NCBI RefSeq assembly: GCF_000277815.2 | Contig: NC_018480.1 | Coordinates: 62,001-126,000 of the forward strand | DNA: 64,000 nucleotides | Direction of reading: 5' to 3' | Origin: Encephalitozoon hellem ATCC 50504 | Lineage: Eukaryota > Microsporidia > Unikaryonidae | In this document: in pieces, positions 1-8,365 of the stretch | Numbering within the stretch: position 1 is the first letter of the stretch | Layout of the letters: every line of letters starts with the position of its first letter | Notes under the pieces: generated by a model | Told to the model about the DNA's origin: nothing | The model's input: only the letters and a program-made list of their open reading frames with translations | The model's database searches: none | Translations under genes and position numbers: made by a program

Positions 1-369
1 AGATTTGGAAGGATCACCAATTTCAAGAGACTCAACCCTGAGAAGTACCTTGTTGTTTTTGAAGACCCTGAGTCTGCTAGTGAGCTGGTGAAGTCGTCGG
101 AGCCCGTATTGGAGGATCCTGGAATCAAGAAGTTTTATAACGTTATAGACAATCTTGTCAAGGTCGAGCTTAAAAAGCTGTTTGAGGAGCAGGAGGCCAT
201 TATAGATAAGATGTCCACAGAGTTTTCTGCAGCATTGCTTGGACATCTCAGAAACATAAATATCAGGATAAGAAGCCTAGTCATGAAGGACAGGTCTAAG
301 GACAACGGAGGGGTAGACAACAAGAGAGGATTTGACCAAGAGAACAGCCTATACTATAACTGCTTTTGA
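1..369 (+). CDS. C-terminal part of an RRM-type RNA-binding protein (5' end outside window)
   Basis: The reading frame is open from base 1 and stops with TGA at 367-369, so the start is upstream of the window. The first residues (FGRI, then KYLVVFEDPESA) look like the second half of an RRM, with the RNP1-like beta-3 strand followed by the last helix. The spacing and the motif SSEPVL resemble the RRM of RBM26/27-type proteins, but that subfamily call is a hand comparison. A helical, lysine- and glutamate-rich segment follows, and then a short polar tail. Only 122 residues are visible, so the function stays general: RNA binding. Confidence 0.6.
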   Translation, partial: RFGRITNFKRLNPEKYLVVFEDPESASELVKSSEPVLEDPGIKKFYNVIDNLVKVELKKLFEEQEAIIDKMSTEFSAALLGHLRNINIRIRSLVMKDRSKDNGGVDNKRGFDQENSLYYNCF

Positions 370-462
370 GAGGCAGGAAGCAACTTTGGCGTTGTTTGTC
401 TTTTTGCTGGCAATAGGTGGGGAGGATATTTATTGAAGCTAATCTTATTATCCCAAGCCCTG

Positions 463-699
463 ATGAATAAGGACAAAATTAAGAAGACTCAGCTGCTCAG
501 TGACTTGGGCAGGTTTAAAGGAAAAAAGATAACAATAACTTTTATCGATGGGAAGTCTATTACAGGAAAGCTTACGTCATTCGATGATGTTGGCAACTGC
601 GTATTAAGAAGGTGTGGGGACTGGAATTATGGCAATACCGTAGTATGCTTGGGAAGGAGCATAGTTCTTGTCTGTATGAATACTCCATACATCCTATGA
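463..699 (+). CDS. LSM7: LSm7-like Sm-fold protein
   Basis: The product has 78 residues. The start is the ATG at 463; the frame is open upstream to a TTG at 433. The Sm1 half (KKITITFIDGKSITGKLTSFD, then N and VL) and the Sm2 half (LGRSIVLVC) are both present. The lead-in KKTQLLSDLGRFKGK matches the LSm7 N-terminus rather than other LSm proteins. LSm7 sits in the LSm1-7 ring, which works with PAT1 in mRNA decay, and in LSm2-8, which binds U6 snRNA. PAT1-like and DCP1 genes lie elsewhere in this window. The loop between the two Sm motifs is shorter than in human LSm7. Confidence 0.75.
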   Translation: MNKDKIKKTQLLSDLGRFKGKKITITFIDGKSITGKLTSFDDVGNCVLRRCGDWNYGNTVVCLGRSIVLVCMNTPYIL

Positions 700-809
700 C
701 AGGCTGGGGCTCCATGACAAGCAAATGCCTGTGAAATTTAATAACCGACCAAATAAAGCATATGTCTTGCATATTTATTTCTTCGCAACTACTTCTTTTC
801 CTTTCGAGC

Positions 810-1280
810 TCATTCAAAGAGTCTATAAAACAAATAAAAAGCATTGAAGAGGATATAAATATGGACAAAAAGCGCAATGGCACCTTTGCTTTCTGAGCAT
901 TCGATTGTTTCTTTAGTCGTCTTCTCCTCTTCCTCATATAATATTCCTATCCTAGATGTCCAGCATGGTTTGGGCAAAGAAGACCTGAGGTGCTGCTTGA
1001 AGTCGTTTAGGGACCTTCTCCAATCAAACTTGTATATTTCTATGAGAAACTTGTGGCTACTATCCGGAACTGTATTTTCAGCGAGAGTAACCTCAATCTC
1101 TGCCTGCTGCATTGGCACTATAAGCCCCATATTCGGCCTTACTATGTATTCCCGAGGCTTCGTTGTTTTAATCTTGTATCCGACACTTTCCATAGAGTTG
1201 TTCTGCACAACAAAGGTTGAAGACCTTTTATTCCTTTTGATTCTGATTGTTGTTTGTGGCACAACTTTGATGTCCAGCAT
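810..1280 (-). CDS. VAP/Scs2-like MSP-domain protein of the ER membrane
   Basis: This 156-residue protein starts at the ATG at 1280. Residues 1 to about 115 form an MSP (major sperm protein) domain, with the typical TFVVQNNS and YIVRPNMGLIVPMQQAEIEV strands. A hydrophilic linker leads to a C-terminal hydrophobic segment of about 20 residues, which predicts a tail-anchored ER protein. VAP/Scs2 proteins recruit FFAT-motif lipid-transfer and lipid-regulatory proteins to the ER. That role is family knowledge. The domain and the anchor are seen directly. Confidence 0.8.
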   Translation of the reverse strand: MLDIKVVPQTTIRIKRNKRSSTFVVQNNSMESVGYKIKTTKPREYIVRPNMGLIVPMQQAEIEVTLAENTVPDSSHKFLIEIYKFDWRRSLNDFKQHLRSSLPKPCWTSRIGILYEEEEKTTKETIECSESKGAIALFVHIYILFNAFYLFYRLFE

Positions 1281-1318
1281 TTAAAGGGGAGACTCTATTT
1301 CTCTTAACTATGCGGTCA

Positions 1319-1984
1319 TCATTGTTTATTATAAAACTTGGCAAGTTCAATGTATGAAGAGTTGAATATGGAAGATTTTGGCCTGCCAGAAGAAGTACAG
1401 TCATCAATAAAGTGCCTTTTGGATAGGCACATTGGACATGCCTTGTATATGGTATATCTCGATGTGCTGCCATTAAGTTTGTATCTTTTCCATGCCCTGG
1501 GACAGTCTTCTGTACTATGGCATCCTACAGGGCAGTCCTTGCACGTCTTCAGTATGTCTAGATCCTTAGGGCCAGGGCAGCTATCCATCAAATGCCCAAA
1601 TCCTTTACACCTCTGGCAGTATCTATAGGGACATCGCGCCCTCACATGCCCATCCCGACTACACAAATCACACGTGCTCTCCTTGAGCGTTTTGGTGCAC
1701 TCTCTGAACTCATGGCCTATCTCTCCACAGCGGAAGCATACAGTTGTGTCACAGAAATATCTCAATTTCCTATCAGTTGGGTTGCCCAAAGAACGAGTCT
1801 TACTCTCAGTCTCAACATCCTCGAAGTGGTAAACTAGTCCTAGGATGCTGTACAGAGTGTTTGCGTCAATCTTCTCCAAAGAAATGTGTGGATCGAGCAA
1901 ACAGATGTCCAGGTCCTCTAGCTCAACAGTTTTGATTCCTTCAGTATCCTTGGCATAGTCCAACAAGGTCAGGGGCTTTTTCAT
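1319..1984 (-). CDS. Zinc-knuckle protein, AIR1/AIR2 (TRAMP complex) type
   Basis: The product has 221 residues from the ATG at 1984. Five CCHC knuckles of the form CX2CX4HX4C can be read in order (CFRCGEIGHEFREC, CDLCSRDGHVRARC, CQRCKGFGHLMDSC, CKDCPVGCHSTEDC, CPMCLSKRHFIDDC). Five knuckles in a row with this spacing is the layout of yeast Air1/Air2, the RNA-binding subunit of the TRAMP polyadenylation complex that feeds RNA to the nuclear exosome. An RRP6-like exosome factor is also encoded in the window. The family call is strong. The assignment to TRAMP is inferred. Confidence 0.75.
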   Translation of the reverse strand: MKKPLTLLDYAKDTEGIKTVELEDLDICLLDPHISLEKIDANTLYSILGLVYHFEDVETESKTRSLGNPTDRKLRYFCDTTVCFRCGEIGHEFRECTKTLKESTCDLCSRDGHVRARCPYRYCQRCKGFGHLMDSCPGPKDLDILKTCKDCPVGCHSTEDCPRAWKRYKLNGSTSRYTIYKACPMCLSKRHFIDDCTSSGRPKSSIFNSSYIELAKFYNKQ

Positions 1985-2059
1985 CGCTATCCTCTGTGGT
2001 GGACATTTATTGCCCCAGAAATTTGAGAAAGGAAAATTTATTGAAATATTTGAATCTCT

Positions 2060-3013
2060 TTACTTTTTACGAGGCATCCCCATCTGCTTCTTCTTAGATT
2101 CTGTGTTTCCAATGAAATCAGTAGGCTTGAGAACCTGAAATGAACACACAAGATCCTTATCTACATCCATAATCGCCCCAGAGTTCTCAAACTCCCCGCA
2201 ATAGTTTGGTGCAGAAAACACCGTAACTAGAGATCGGTTGGCGAAAAACTCGTATCCGTCTTCTACCACCTGGTGTGCTCTACATATAAGGTCCAGATTG
2301 TGTGTCTCCAGAAATCTTTCCACAGTATCGGGCCCAAATGTCACGGAAACACCTCTATCGTTCTCTCCCCACCCCCTTACACTGGCATCAGGATCGCTCC
2401 ATAGAAGATCACAGAGAAGGCCTTCGTCAGGGACATCTGTGGGCCTCACAATTGCCTTTATCTGGTCCATACTTTTCAGGTCAGGCGAAATCCCTCCATG
2501 CATGCAGAGGATCCTACCATCAACAAGTGCAGAAATGGGAATCCAATTGAAACATTCCGTGAACATCTTCCACACAGTTGTGTCATATCTCCTCTTGCAT
2601 TCGTCGTAAAATCCGTATATCCTGTTGATGCTGGCACACTCATGGTTTCCTCTCAGAAGAAAGAAGTTGTTTGGAAACTTTATCTTGTATGCTAATAGCA
2701 AGCAGATCGTCTCCAGAGACTGCTTTCCTCTATCTACATAGTCTCCAAGAAACAGATAGTTGCTGGAAGGAGGAAATCCTCCGTGCTCAAATAGCTTCAG
2801 GAGATCATAGTACTGTCCATGCACATCTCCGCAGATCTTAACCGGGGCTTTTACCTCGACTAGAGTAGGCTGTTTCTTGAACACTTCAGTCGACTTCTCA
2901 CACAAGTATCTTATCTCTGCTTCAGCAAGATGGACCAGCCTTCCAAGTTTACTGTTCCGAACAGAAAGAAGTTTCTCTATTATTCTATCCAAGTCAACCT
3001 TTTCGTTACTCAT
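2060..3013 (-). CDS. GLC7: Serine/threonine protein phosphatase PP1, catalytic subunit
   Basis: The catalytic subunit has 317 residues from the ATG at 3013; a TTG 18 bases upstream is in frame but would add residues not found in PP1. The metallophosphatase motifs are intact: GDVHGQ near residue 62, GDYVDRG near 90, RGNHE near 121, plus the two conserved His motifs (HGG, and RAHQV before the beta12-13 loop SAPNYCGEF). Similarity to human PP1 is high along the whole length. The C-terminal tail is short and basic. PP1 works in mitosis, glycogen metabolism and mRNA processing through regulatory partners, none of which is recognisable here. Confidence 0.95.
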   Translation of the reverse strand: MSNEKVDLDRIIEKLLSVRNSKLGRLVHLAEAEIRYLCEKSTEVFKKQPTLVEVKAPVKICGDVHGQYYDLLKLFEHGGFPPSSNYLFLGDYVDRGKQSLETICLLLAYKIKFPNNFFLLRGNHECASINRIYGFYDECKRRYDTTVWKMFTECFNWIPISALVDGRILCMHGGISPDLKSMDQIKAIVRPTDVPDEGLLCDLLWSDPDASVRGWGENDRGVSVTFGPDTVERFLETHNLDLICRAHQVVEDGYEFFANRSLVTVFSAPNYCGEFENSGAIMDVDKDLVCSFQVLKPTDFIGNTESKKKQMGMPRKK

Positions 3014-3037
3014 CCCCGTAACCCCTGCCAAAAATTT
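3014..3037 (-). promoter_or_regulatory. Start-proximal AAATTT plus GGG signal upstream of PP1
   Basis: Reading toward the PP1 start, the 24 bases before the ATG contain AAATTTT and then two GGGG runs, the last touching the start codon. AAATTT-like elements together with CCC or GGG runs just before the start codon are reported as transcription signals in Encephalitozoon. The same layout supports choosing the ATG at 3013 rather than the upstream TTG. Confidence 0.5.
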
Positions 3038-3135
3038 AAAAAAATCAATAGCTTTCTATGAAGCCCTTTCAATCTGGAGCCTTTCCTGAGAGAAGGTAGT
3101 AGCAAGCCACAAGATTTATTATTTAAGACTAAGGA

Positions 3136-4539
3136 TCACCCTCCAAGGCTCTTCAGATCGCTTTTTAGTTTTGACTCTCTCAGAATCAAGTTCAGCTCCT
3201 TCACAGATAGCTCTTCTCCATTTTTCATTCTGCCCTTTAGACCTTCAATCTCCTTAAGATCACTCAAAATCTCATCCTTGGTTCTTCCATTTGGCTTTTG
3301 CTGCCTTGCCCTCTCCTGTTTCTTGGCCACATTGCTCTCAAATGCAGCCTTCGGTATAAAGCTATGGATGGAGGGCGGAACGTACTTTTCCTGAATCTCG
3401 ATGTTCAGCTTTTCAGGCTTCTCTATCTCAATGAACTCTTCCGTCTCTCCATAGACACTGGAGGAAAACAAAGACTCAAATCTCCTTTCGTCTACCTTTC
3501 TCCCATAGTAGTCATAGAGTGTTATCTTGTTATCTTCTTGGAAGTAACTTGTTGTTGAAATATAAAAGTATGACCCGTTTTCTTTCCAGTTAACCAGAGA
3601 TGCTCCAAGTACATTGAACTTTGCTATGAGCTTTCTTGAAGGAGCATGAAACACTTCTATATCCCCAGAGAGGTTATCAAATCCTGCAAATACAGCAACA
3701 TTCTCGTGCTGGTTGAAGAATACCCTATTTCTGGTACCTTCTGGAAAGTTGTGCTTCAGTTTGCCATCCAGCTCGTGAACCGAGACATCGCTAGGCTGTG
3801 GCCCGTGGCATACCACAAATCCACTAGAGAGAAAGGCGTACGAGTGAACAGGCGAGTATCCAAGGCTTTTGAAAGACCGTCTATCAATGTCATGCAAATA
3901 TAGGTCGGACTCCGGGAAATAGCTGTTGTTCACATAGGACGTCATCAGAAGAAGCAATACGTATCTTCCAGACTCATGTGCTTTCAAGGTAAATCCTTGC
4001 AGTTCTTTCAGGCTATGGAGGACTTCTACCGAGCTTTTACTTATACGCAGAAGCCTGTGCATTCCATCCTTCTCGAGCCTTCTTGTCGCAAGAAAAACAA
4101 ATTCTCCAGAAATAAAGAACTCTAATATGGAGACCTTTGATGTGTGGAACGGGCACTCTTCTATTTTATCCTCTTTGATCTGATGAATGAAAAATGATGA
4201 ATTCGAGACATATCCAACCAAGGTGTTGGAAATTCTAAACTTGGATACATTCTCTACCTTTAGCATAACCCCGTCTTTCCCAAAAACCACCATTTCCCCC
4301 TTGCCATTAGCCACTCCTACATTCTTGCCATCATCGGACATCTCAATCTCTCTGGGCCTTTCCATCTCCGTCTCCAGAATCATTTTCTTATCTTTTAGAT
4401 CGTAATACTTCACCTGATTGCCTTTGATCCACGCAGCCTTGCCAGACTTCAAAGCATAGTAATCACATCCAACCCAAGATGCATTCTCAGCAAACACATC
4501 AAATGTAAGTCCATTTTCACAATGAGCTACAACAGGCAT
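3136..4539 (-). CDS. Eukaryotic translation initiation factor 2A (eIF2A)
   Basis: The protein has 467 residues from the ATG at 4539. The first 390 or so form a WD-like beta-propeller. The signature segment VFFNQHENVAVFAGFDNLSGDIEVFHAPS matches the eIF2A family consensus in position and spacing; it is followed by a YVPPS motif and a C-terminal charged helical tail. eIF2A (distinct from eIF2-alpha) can deliver initiator tRNA under special conditions. It is shorter than the roughly 585-residue human protein. Identification by family signature is firm. Confidence 0.85.
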   Translation of the reverse strand: MPVVAHCENGLTFDVFAENASWVGCDYYALKSGKAAWIKGNQVKYYDLKDKKMILETEMERPREIEMSDDGKNVGVANGKGEMVVFGKDGVMLKVENVSKFRISNTLVGYVSNSSFFIHQIKEDKIEECPFHTSKVSILEFFISGEFVFLATRRLEKDGMHRLLRISKSSVEVLHSLKELQGFTLKAHESGRYVLLLLMTSYVNNSYFPESDLYLHDIDRRSFKSLGYSPVHSYAFLSSGFVVCHGPQPSDVSVHELDGKLKHNFPEGTRNRVFFNQHENVAVFAGFDNLSGDIEVFHAPSRKLIAKFNVLGASLVNWKENGSYFYISTTSYFQEDNKITLYDYYGRKVDERRFESLFSSSVYGETEEFIEIEKPEKLNIEIQEKYVPPSIHSFIPKAAFESNVAKKQERARQQKPNGRTKDEILSDLKEIEGLKGRMKNGEELSVKELNLILRESKLKSDLKSLGG

Positions 4540-4641
4540 TAGGGGTTCAAAACTGAAAGCTGATCATTCCAGTCAACAGGTGTTCTGGTAGTCCAGCATT
4601 AAGCGAAAGACTCTGTTTGCACAATGACAAAGCGAGATATT

Positions 4642-5649
4642 TTAATTCATTATGTCTTTTGATAGCCTGATGTAGAACTCTTTGGAGAGACTGGCCATTG
4701 GGTCGAAAACACATAGATAACTCTTGGCAGGCGACTCAGGCCACTCTTTAGCCTTTCTCAGTAATCTTTGCGAAGGGAAGCTCCCGCTCTTACACAGGGT
4801 AAGGATGCGAAGAAGTACCATCTTTGGAGAAAGCAGGGGAATTTTCTCGGCTTGGATGCTGAAGTTGCTGCTATATACTCTTTCAATCCACAAGGATACG
4901 TTTCCTCTAGTGATGCTTTCGGAATTGCCTAGTCCTTGGAAGTTCTGCTGGAAGTGCAATGGATTTGAAAACTTGTCTATAGCACCCCTGTTGAATTCAA
5001 AGGTTTCTCTTTGGTTCCTCAGAAGCAGGTCGGGATTTACTTCTTCTCCCTTGATGTTCTTTAGCTGCTCTTCTACAATTGTCCCACTCATTTCTGGTTT
5101 TTCTAGCTGACGATAAAGGAAGTTTACAAACTCCTCCTCGTTAGCAAGGCTTTCAAACGACAGGTTGAATATGAAATCCACACGCCCTTCAGTGTGCTTA
5201 ATATCGTGCCTTGACAGATCCTCAAACTGCGCAAGCTCATCCCTCTTTCTCAGCTGGAACTTATTCCCAAACGCATACTGGTTTTTATCTGCAAGCATCG
5301 CTAATCCCTTCATGGCCTGCAGATTCACAACTATGTCGTCATCTTTCTTGACCTCTGAAAGTATTTTATAGGCCGTGTTGTAGTATCCCAGGTAATACAA
5401 ACACTGGGAGGCAAGGACCTTGCTTCCTTCAGTGTCTATGCGTTTCAGAATCCTGAGTGCCTTCTTATACTTTTTCAGCTTGTATAGTGCATAAGCCCTT
5501 TCAAAGGAATCTTTCTCTGCATATCTTAAAGCCTCTTCAAACTTTCCCAGGTTGATGTATGCAACCACCCGGAATTGGTTGAATTCCGGATGTTCTAAAC
5601 GAGATATTTCTTCATGGCAGTCGTTTTTGACCAGATCGTGTAGATTCAT
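4642..5649 (-). CDS. SRP72: SRP72-like signal recognition particle subunit (TPR protein)
   Basis: The 335-residue product starts at the ATG at 5649. The N-terminal half is a run of TPR-like helices (FNQFRVVAYINLGKFEEALRY, FERAYALYKLKKYKKALRIL, LYYLGYYNTAYKIL) with the pattern seen in SRP72. The usual C-terminal RNA-binding motif of SRP72 is not visible, and the length is half that of yeast SRP72. SRP72 pairs with SRP68 to complete the SRP S domain, which targets secretory proteins to the ER. The TPR fold is clear; the SRP72 name is a good but not certain match. Confidence 0.65.
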   Translation of the reverse strand: MNLHDLVKNDCHEEISRLEHPEFNQFRVVAYINLGKFEEALRYAEKDSFERAYALYKLKKYKKALRILKRIDTEGSKVLASQCLYYLGYYNTAYKILSEVKKDDDIVVNLQAMKGLAMLADKNQYAFGNKFQLRKRDELAQFEDLSRHDIKHTEGRVDFIFNLSFESLANEEEFVNFLYRQLEKPEMSGTIVEEQLKNIKGEEVNPDLLLRNQRETFEFNRGAIDKFSNPLHFQQNFQGLGNSESITRGNVSLWIERVYSSNFSIQAEKIPLLSPKMVLLRILTLCKSGSFPSQRLLRKAKEWPESPAKSYLCVFDPMASLSKEFYIRLSKDIMN

Positions 5650-5681
5650 TAGGGTGGCATGTTCATCGAATTTTACCTGCC

Positions 5682-5719
5682 AGGGATTTCACAGGGCACG
5701 GGCTGCAAGCCTATTCCCT
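5682..5719. other. Nested hairpin in the SRP72/PSA1 divergent intergenic region
   Basis: AGGGA at 5682-5686 can pair with TCCCT at 5715-5719. Inside, GGGCT at 5700-5704 pairs with AGCCT at 5708-5712 with one G-U. A TATTTAAA sequence follows at about 5723 and may serve as the TATA-like element of the downstream gene. It may be chance structure; no RNA family is recognised. Confidence 0.25.
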
Positions 5720-5798
5720 ATGTATTTAAAAAAGTAGCCTTGCGCTCTGTGTCCAATTTATTTAATCCTCTTTATCAATTGTTTACAAAATAAGGGAA

Positions 5799-6836
5799 AT
5801 GCATGCTAAGGAGCAGGTTAAGGCTGTCATTCTTGTGGGAGGATATGGGACGAGGCTAAGGCCGCTGACATACACCGTTCCAAAGCCCCTTGTGCCTTTT
5901 GCCAACAAGCCCATCCTAAGACATCAGATAGAGGCACTAGTCGGTGCTGGAATCAAGGAGATCATCCTGGCACTCAACTATTATTCAGAGCTTATAATAA
6001 GAGAGGTTAGGGATTACTCAAACGAGTTTGGGATTAACATCATCTATTCTAAGGAGCAAGAGCCTCTTGGAACAGCAGGCCCATTGGCACTTGCTAGAAA
6101 GTATCTTGAGGGCCACACCTTCTTTGTACTTAATTCAGATATAACATGTAGATTTCCCCTGAGGGAAATGCTTGCCTTTCATCTCTCTCACGGAAAGGAG
6201 GGAACCATTCTGTCCACCGGGGTGAAGGATCCAAGCAGATACGGACTCATTATCACAGAGGAAAACACAAACCTCATTCGAACATTTCTTGAGAAGCCCA
6301 AGAATGCAACATCGAACAGGATAAATGCAGGGATATACATACTTAATCCCTCTGTGCTGGACAGAGTGGAGCTCAGAGAGTGCTCCATAGAGAGGGAGAT
6401 CTTTCCGAAAATGGCGGAAGAGCGCCAGCTTCAGGTATTTGATCTCGAGGGATTCTGGATGGACATAGGGCAGCCAGCGGATTACATAAGAGGCCAAGGA
6501 ATGTATCTGGAGTACTATAAAGAGGCAGCCATGTGCAGCTATTTGCCCGACAGGAAGATGTTTTCAGTTGAGAGCAATGTTGTCATAGGGAAGAATGTGA
6601 AGATAGGAAAGAACGTCACAATCTCAAACAGTGCCATCTTTGATAATGTGGAGATAGGGGACAATGTGACAATAAAGGACAGCATAGTGGGCTGGAACGC
6701 GAAGATAGAAGACAATGTAACCATAAATTCTTGCTGTGTTCTGGGATATGCCACAACGGTTGAAAAGTTCTCTATCTTAACTTCAGTCAAGACGTTGCCT
6801 GACAAGACACCATTTAAGCTTCTCGAAGACATTTAG
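5799..6836 (+). CDS. PSA1: Mannose-1-phosphate guanylyltransferase (GDP-mannose pyrophosphorylase)
   Basis: The enzyme has 345 residues from the ATG at 5799. It makes GDP-mannose from mannose-1-phosphate and GTP in the cytosol, the donor for N- and O-mannosylation and GPI anchors. The nucleotidyltransferase signature LVGGYGTRLRPLT is at residues 12-24 and KPLVPF follows. About 90 C-terminal residues form a left-handed beta-helix of hexapeptide repeats (VVIGKNVKIGKNVTISNSAIFDNVEIGDNV). The length is close to the 361-residue yeast enzyme. It lies divergently from SRP72 with about 150 bases between starts. Confidence 0.92.
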   Translation: MHAKEQVKAVILVGGYGTRLRPLTYTVPKPLVPFANKPILRHQIEALVGAGIKEIILALNYYSELIIREVRDYSNEFGINIIYSKEQEPLGTAGPLALARKYLEGHTFFVLNSDITCRFPLREMLAFHLSHGKEGTILSTGVKDPSRYGLIITEENTNLIRTFLEKPKNATSNRINAGIYILNPSVLDRVELRECSIEREIFPKMAEERQLQVFDLEGFWMDIGQPADYIRGQGMYLEYYKEAAMCSYLPDRKMFSVESNVVIGKNVKIGKNVTISNSAIFDNVEIGDNVTIKDSIVGWNAKIEDNVTINSCCVLGYATTVEKFSILTSVKTLPDKTPFKLLEDI

Positions 6837-6870
6837 GCTTGTCTTCTGCCTCCTGCTTGTGTGAATAAAA

Positions 6871-7239
6871 TCAAAGCCGAACTCTTTTATTTTTTGTGTG
6901 AAGAGCTTTCTCAGTGTTTCTCTGGCAGATTCTTCTATTAGCCTCCAAGAAATCCACAGACTTCGGACTGGCGCCGGAAAGAACAGTATATGCGCCAAGG
7001 ATTTTCGATTGTATATATGGAGATCCCCCGTTCTCCTTGGCGTTAGCACAATACATCTCAAAAAATGTGTCTTTCATCCTGTCCCTGCTTACACTCGGTG
7101 ATATATCCAGGATCATTTCAGCCTCTGCCTTCGACATCCTGTCTCTGAGCATGGCCTCGGAAATAGTGCTTGCCATTGCTTTGAAAAGCACCTTGCCACC
7201 CTCCTTGAAAAACACTACTAGATCCTTTCCAACCCCCAT
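6871..7239 (-). CDS. PAM16: PAM16/TIM16-like subunit of the mitosomal import motor
   Basis: The product has 122 residues. I choose the ATG at 7239 because the upstream TTG at 7272 would overlap the preceding gene and add residues foreign to the family. The N-terminal stretch GGKVLFKAMASTISEA resembles the membrane-associated start of Pam16 (TQVFGKAFAEAYRQA). The J-like domain follows, with MSKAEAEMILDIS, the segment NAKENGGSPYIQSKILGAY and no HPD motif. A degenerate J domain ending in GGS-YxQSK is the Pam16 hallmark, whereas Pam18 would carry HPD. Pam16 restrains the Pam18-Hsp70 motor on the matrix side, so here it would act in the mitosome. Confidence 0.75.
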   Translation of the reverse strand: MGVGKDLVVFFKEGGKVLFKAMASTISEAMLRDRMSKAEAEMILDISPSVSRDRMKDTFFEMYCANAKENGGSPYIQSKILGAYTVLSGASPKSVDFLEANRRICQRNTEKALHTKNKRVRL

Positions 7240-7261
7240 GGGCCTAATTCTCCATTCTCCC

Positions 7262-8242
7262 TTATATTTCAATGCAGTCCGTTATCTCCTTATATGTCTT
7301 TCCGTCAAAGAGATATTCAAAGCATATCTCTTCTACCCATTCCCCTCTGAGAGGCTCAGAACCCTGGGGCACTTCCGAAGCCCATCTGAAATTGGGAATA
7401 CTCAGTGGCTCCCTTAGATCTATGTATCTCCTGAGTATGCTTTCAACTCCACTCTTATTGCCAGCGGAAATAAGCTCCAGGAGTTTCTCTTTCTCGAGCA
7501 TGAAGTCTGTGAAATGAATTAGGAAGTTTGTCGGGCTTTCAACCTCAAGACGCATCTCCAGAGAAATCCAGGTCCTTTCATAATCCCACCATACACTGAA
7601 CATACCTTCCTTGTGTAGGAGAACCGGGGCTTCTTGTCTTTCTGATGCATTTTCTCTTTCTCTCCTTACAAATCCCTCTACAAAAAGCTTGAATGTTTCA
7701 AAGGCTAGAAACGATAGACTTCTATCCTTGTGACCAAAGAATGTTACAAAGTAGTCCATGCTGTGGAAGATCTCTGTATGAATCATAAGCATCATTTGCT
7801 TTCTGGCAAAACGTCTCTCTCTCAGGCTTAGGAACTCCATTACCCAACTCTTCTTGGACTTCATCAGGCTGAAGAAGTTCTTGCATTCATAGTGAGGATT
7901 CCGTAATAGCTTCAGCAAAGCAGAGTCAAACAATCCGGGGGATACTCTATCCAGTAATGGGAACATATGCTCTCTCAAATATGAATTCCTGAAGTGTTTT
8001 TTAAGAGTGGACTCGGGTATTTCGAGCTCGATGCCAATGCAATAAAGAAGTCGATACGATATGGAAATCAGTTGCACGTTTTTAAATACATCCAGCGCCT
8101 TTACAAGGAGCTTCGACACTTTGTGATGAGAAGAGGGGTGTCTTGCTAGATAGTCCCTGAAGCAGGTGAAGAACTTCTCATAATCAGACGGATCCGTGTG
8201 GTCTTGTTTGATTTTAAGAAAGTTCTTTATCCAAACGTCCAT
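7262..8242 (-). CDS. Helical-repeat protein with weak Mo25/CAB39 resemblance
   Basis: The 326-residue protein starts at the ATG at 8242 and appears all-helical, without membrane segments or a signal peptide. Residues about 140-190 (ERRFARKQMMLMI, then FFGHKDRSLSFLAFETFKLFVEG) align by eye with the Mo25/CAB39 segment KRQSLKLLGELLL followed by [20 protein letters not shown]. In Mo25 this segment lies near the C-terminus, whereas here about 130 residues follow. I therefore hold the assignment loosely. Mo25 is a scaffold for STE20/LKB1-type kinases. Its stop lies 22 bases before the PAM16 start on the same strand. Confidence 0.55.
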   Translation of the reverse strand: MDVWIKNFLKIKQDHTDPSDYEKFFTCFRDYLARHPSSHHKVSKLLVKALDVFKNVQLISISYRLLYCIGIELEIPESTLKKHFRNSYLREHMFPLLDRVSPGLFDSALLKLLRNPHYECKNFFSLMKSKKSWVMEFLSLRERRFARKQMMLMIHTEIFHSMDYFVTFFGHKDRSLSFLAFETFKLFVEGFVRRERENASERQEAPVLLHKEGMFSVWWDYERTWISLEMRLEVESPTNFLIHFTDFMLEKEKLLELISAGNKSGVESILRRYIDLREPLSIPNFRWASEVPQGSEPLRGEWVEEICFEYLFDGKTYKEITDCIEI

Positions 8243-8336
8243 TAATGCACTTTCTGGGGTGGGAAGGAGCCAAAATCTCTAGAGCACTGTCTCAAAATCG
8301 CTATTTATTAGGACAGGCACTGCAGTGGATCTACTG

Positions 8337-8365
8337 AAAAAATTTTCTGGAAGGGGTCCCTCGAA
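8337..8365 (+). promoter_or_regulatory. AAATTT and GGGG/CCC start-proximal signal of the uS10 gene
   Basis: AAAAAATTTT at 8337-8346 is followed by GGGG at 8353-8356 and CCC at 8358-8360, ending five bases before the ATG. This is the compact promoter and start signal expected before a highly expressed microsporidian gene. Confidence 0.5.

Noticed and set aside
4540..4641. GGTTCAAAAC as a tRNA T-loop
   Set aside because: The flanking bases form no T stem and no acceptor or anticodon arm can be drawn. No tRNA was found in any gap.
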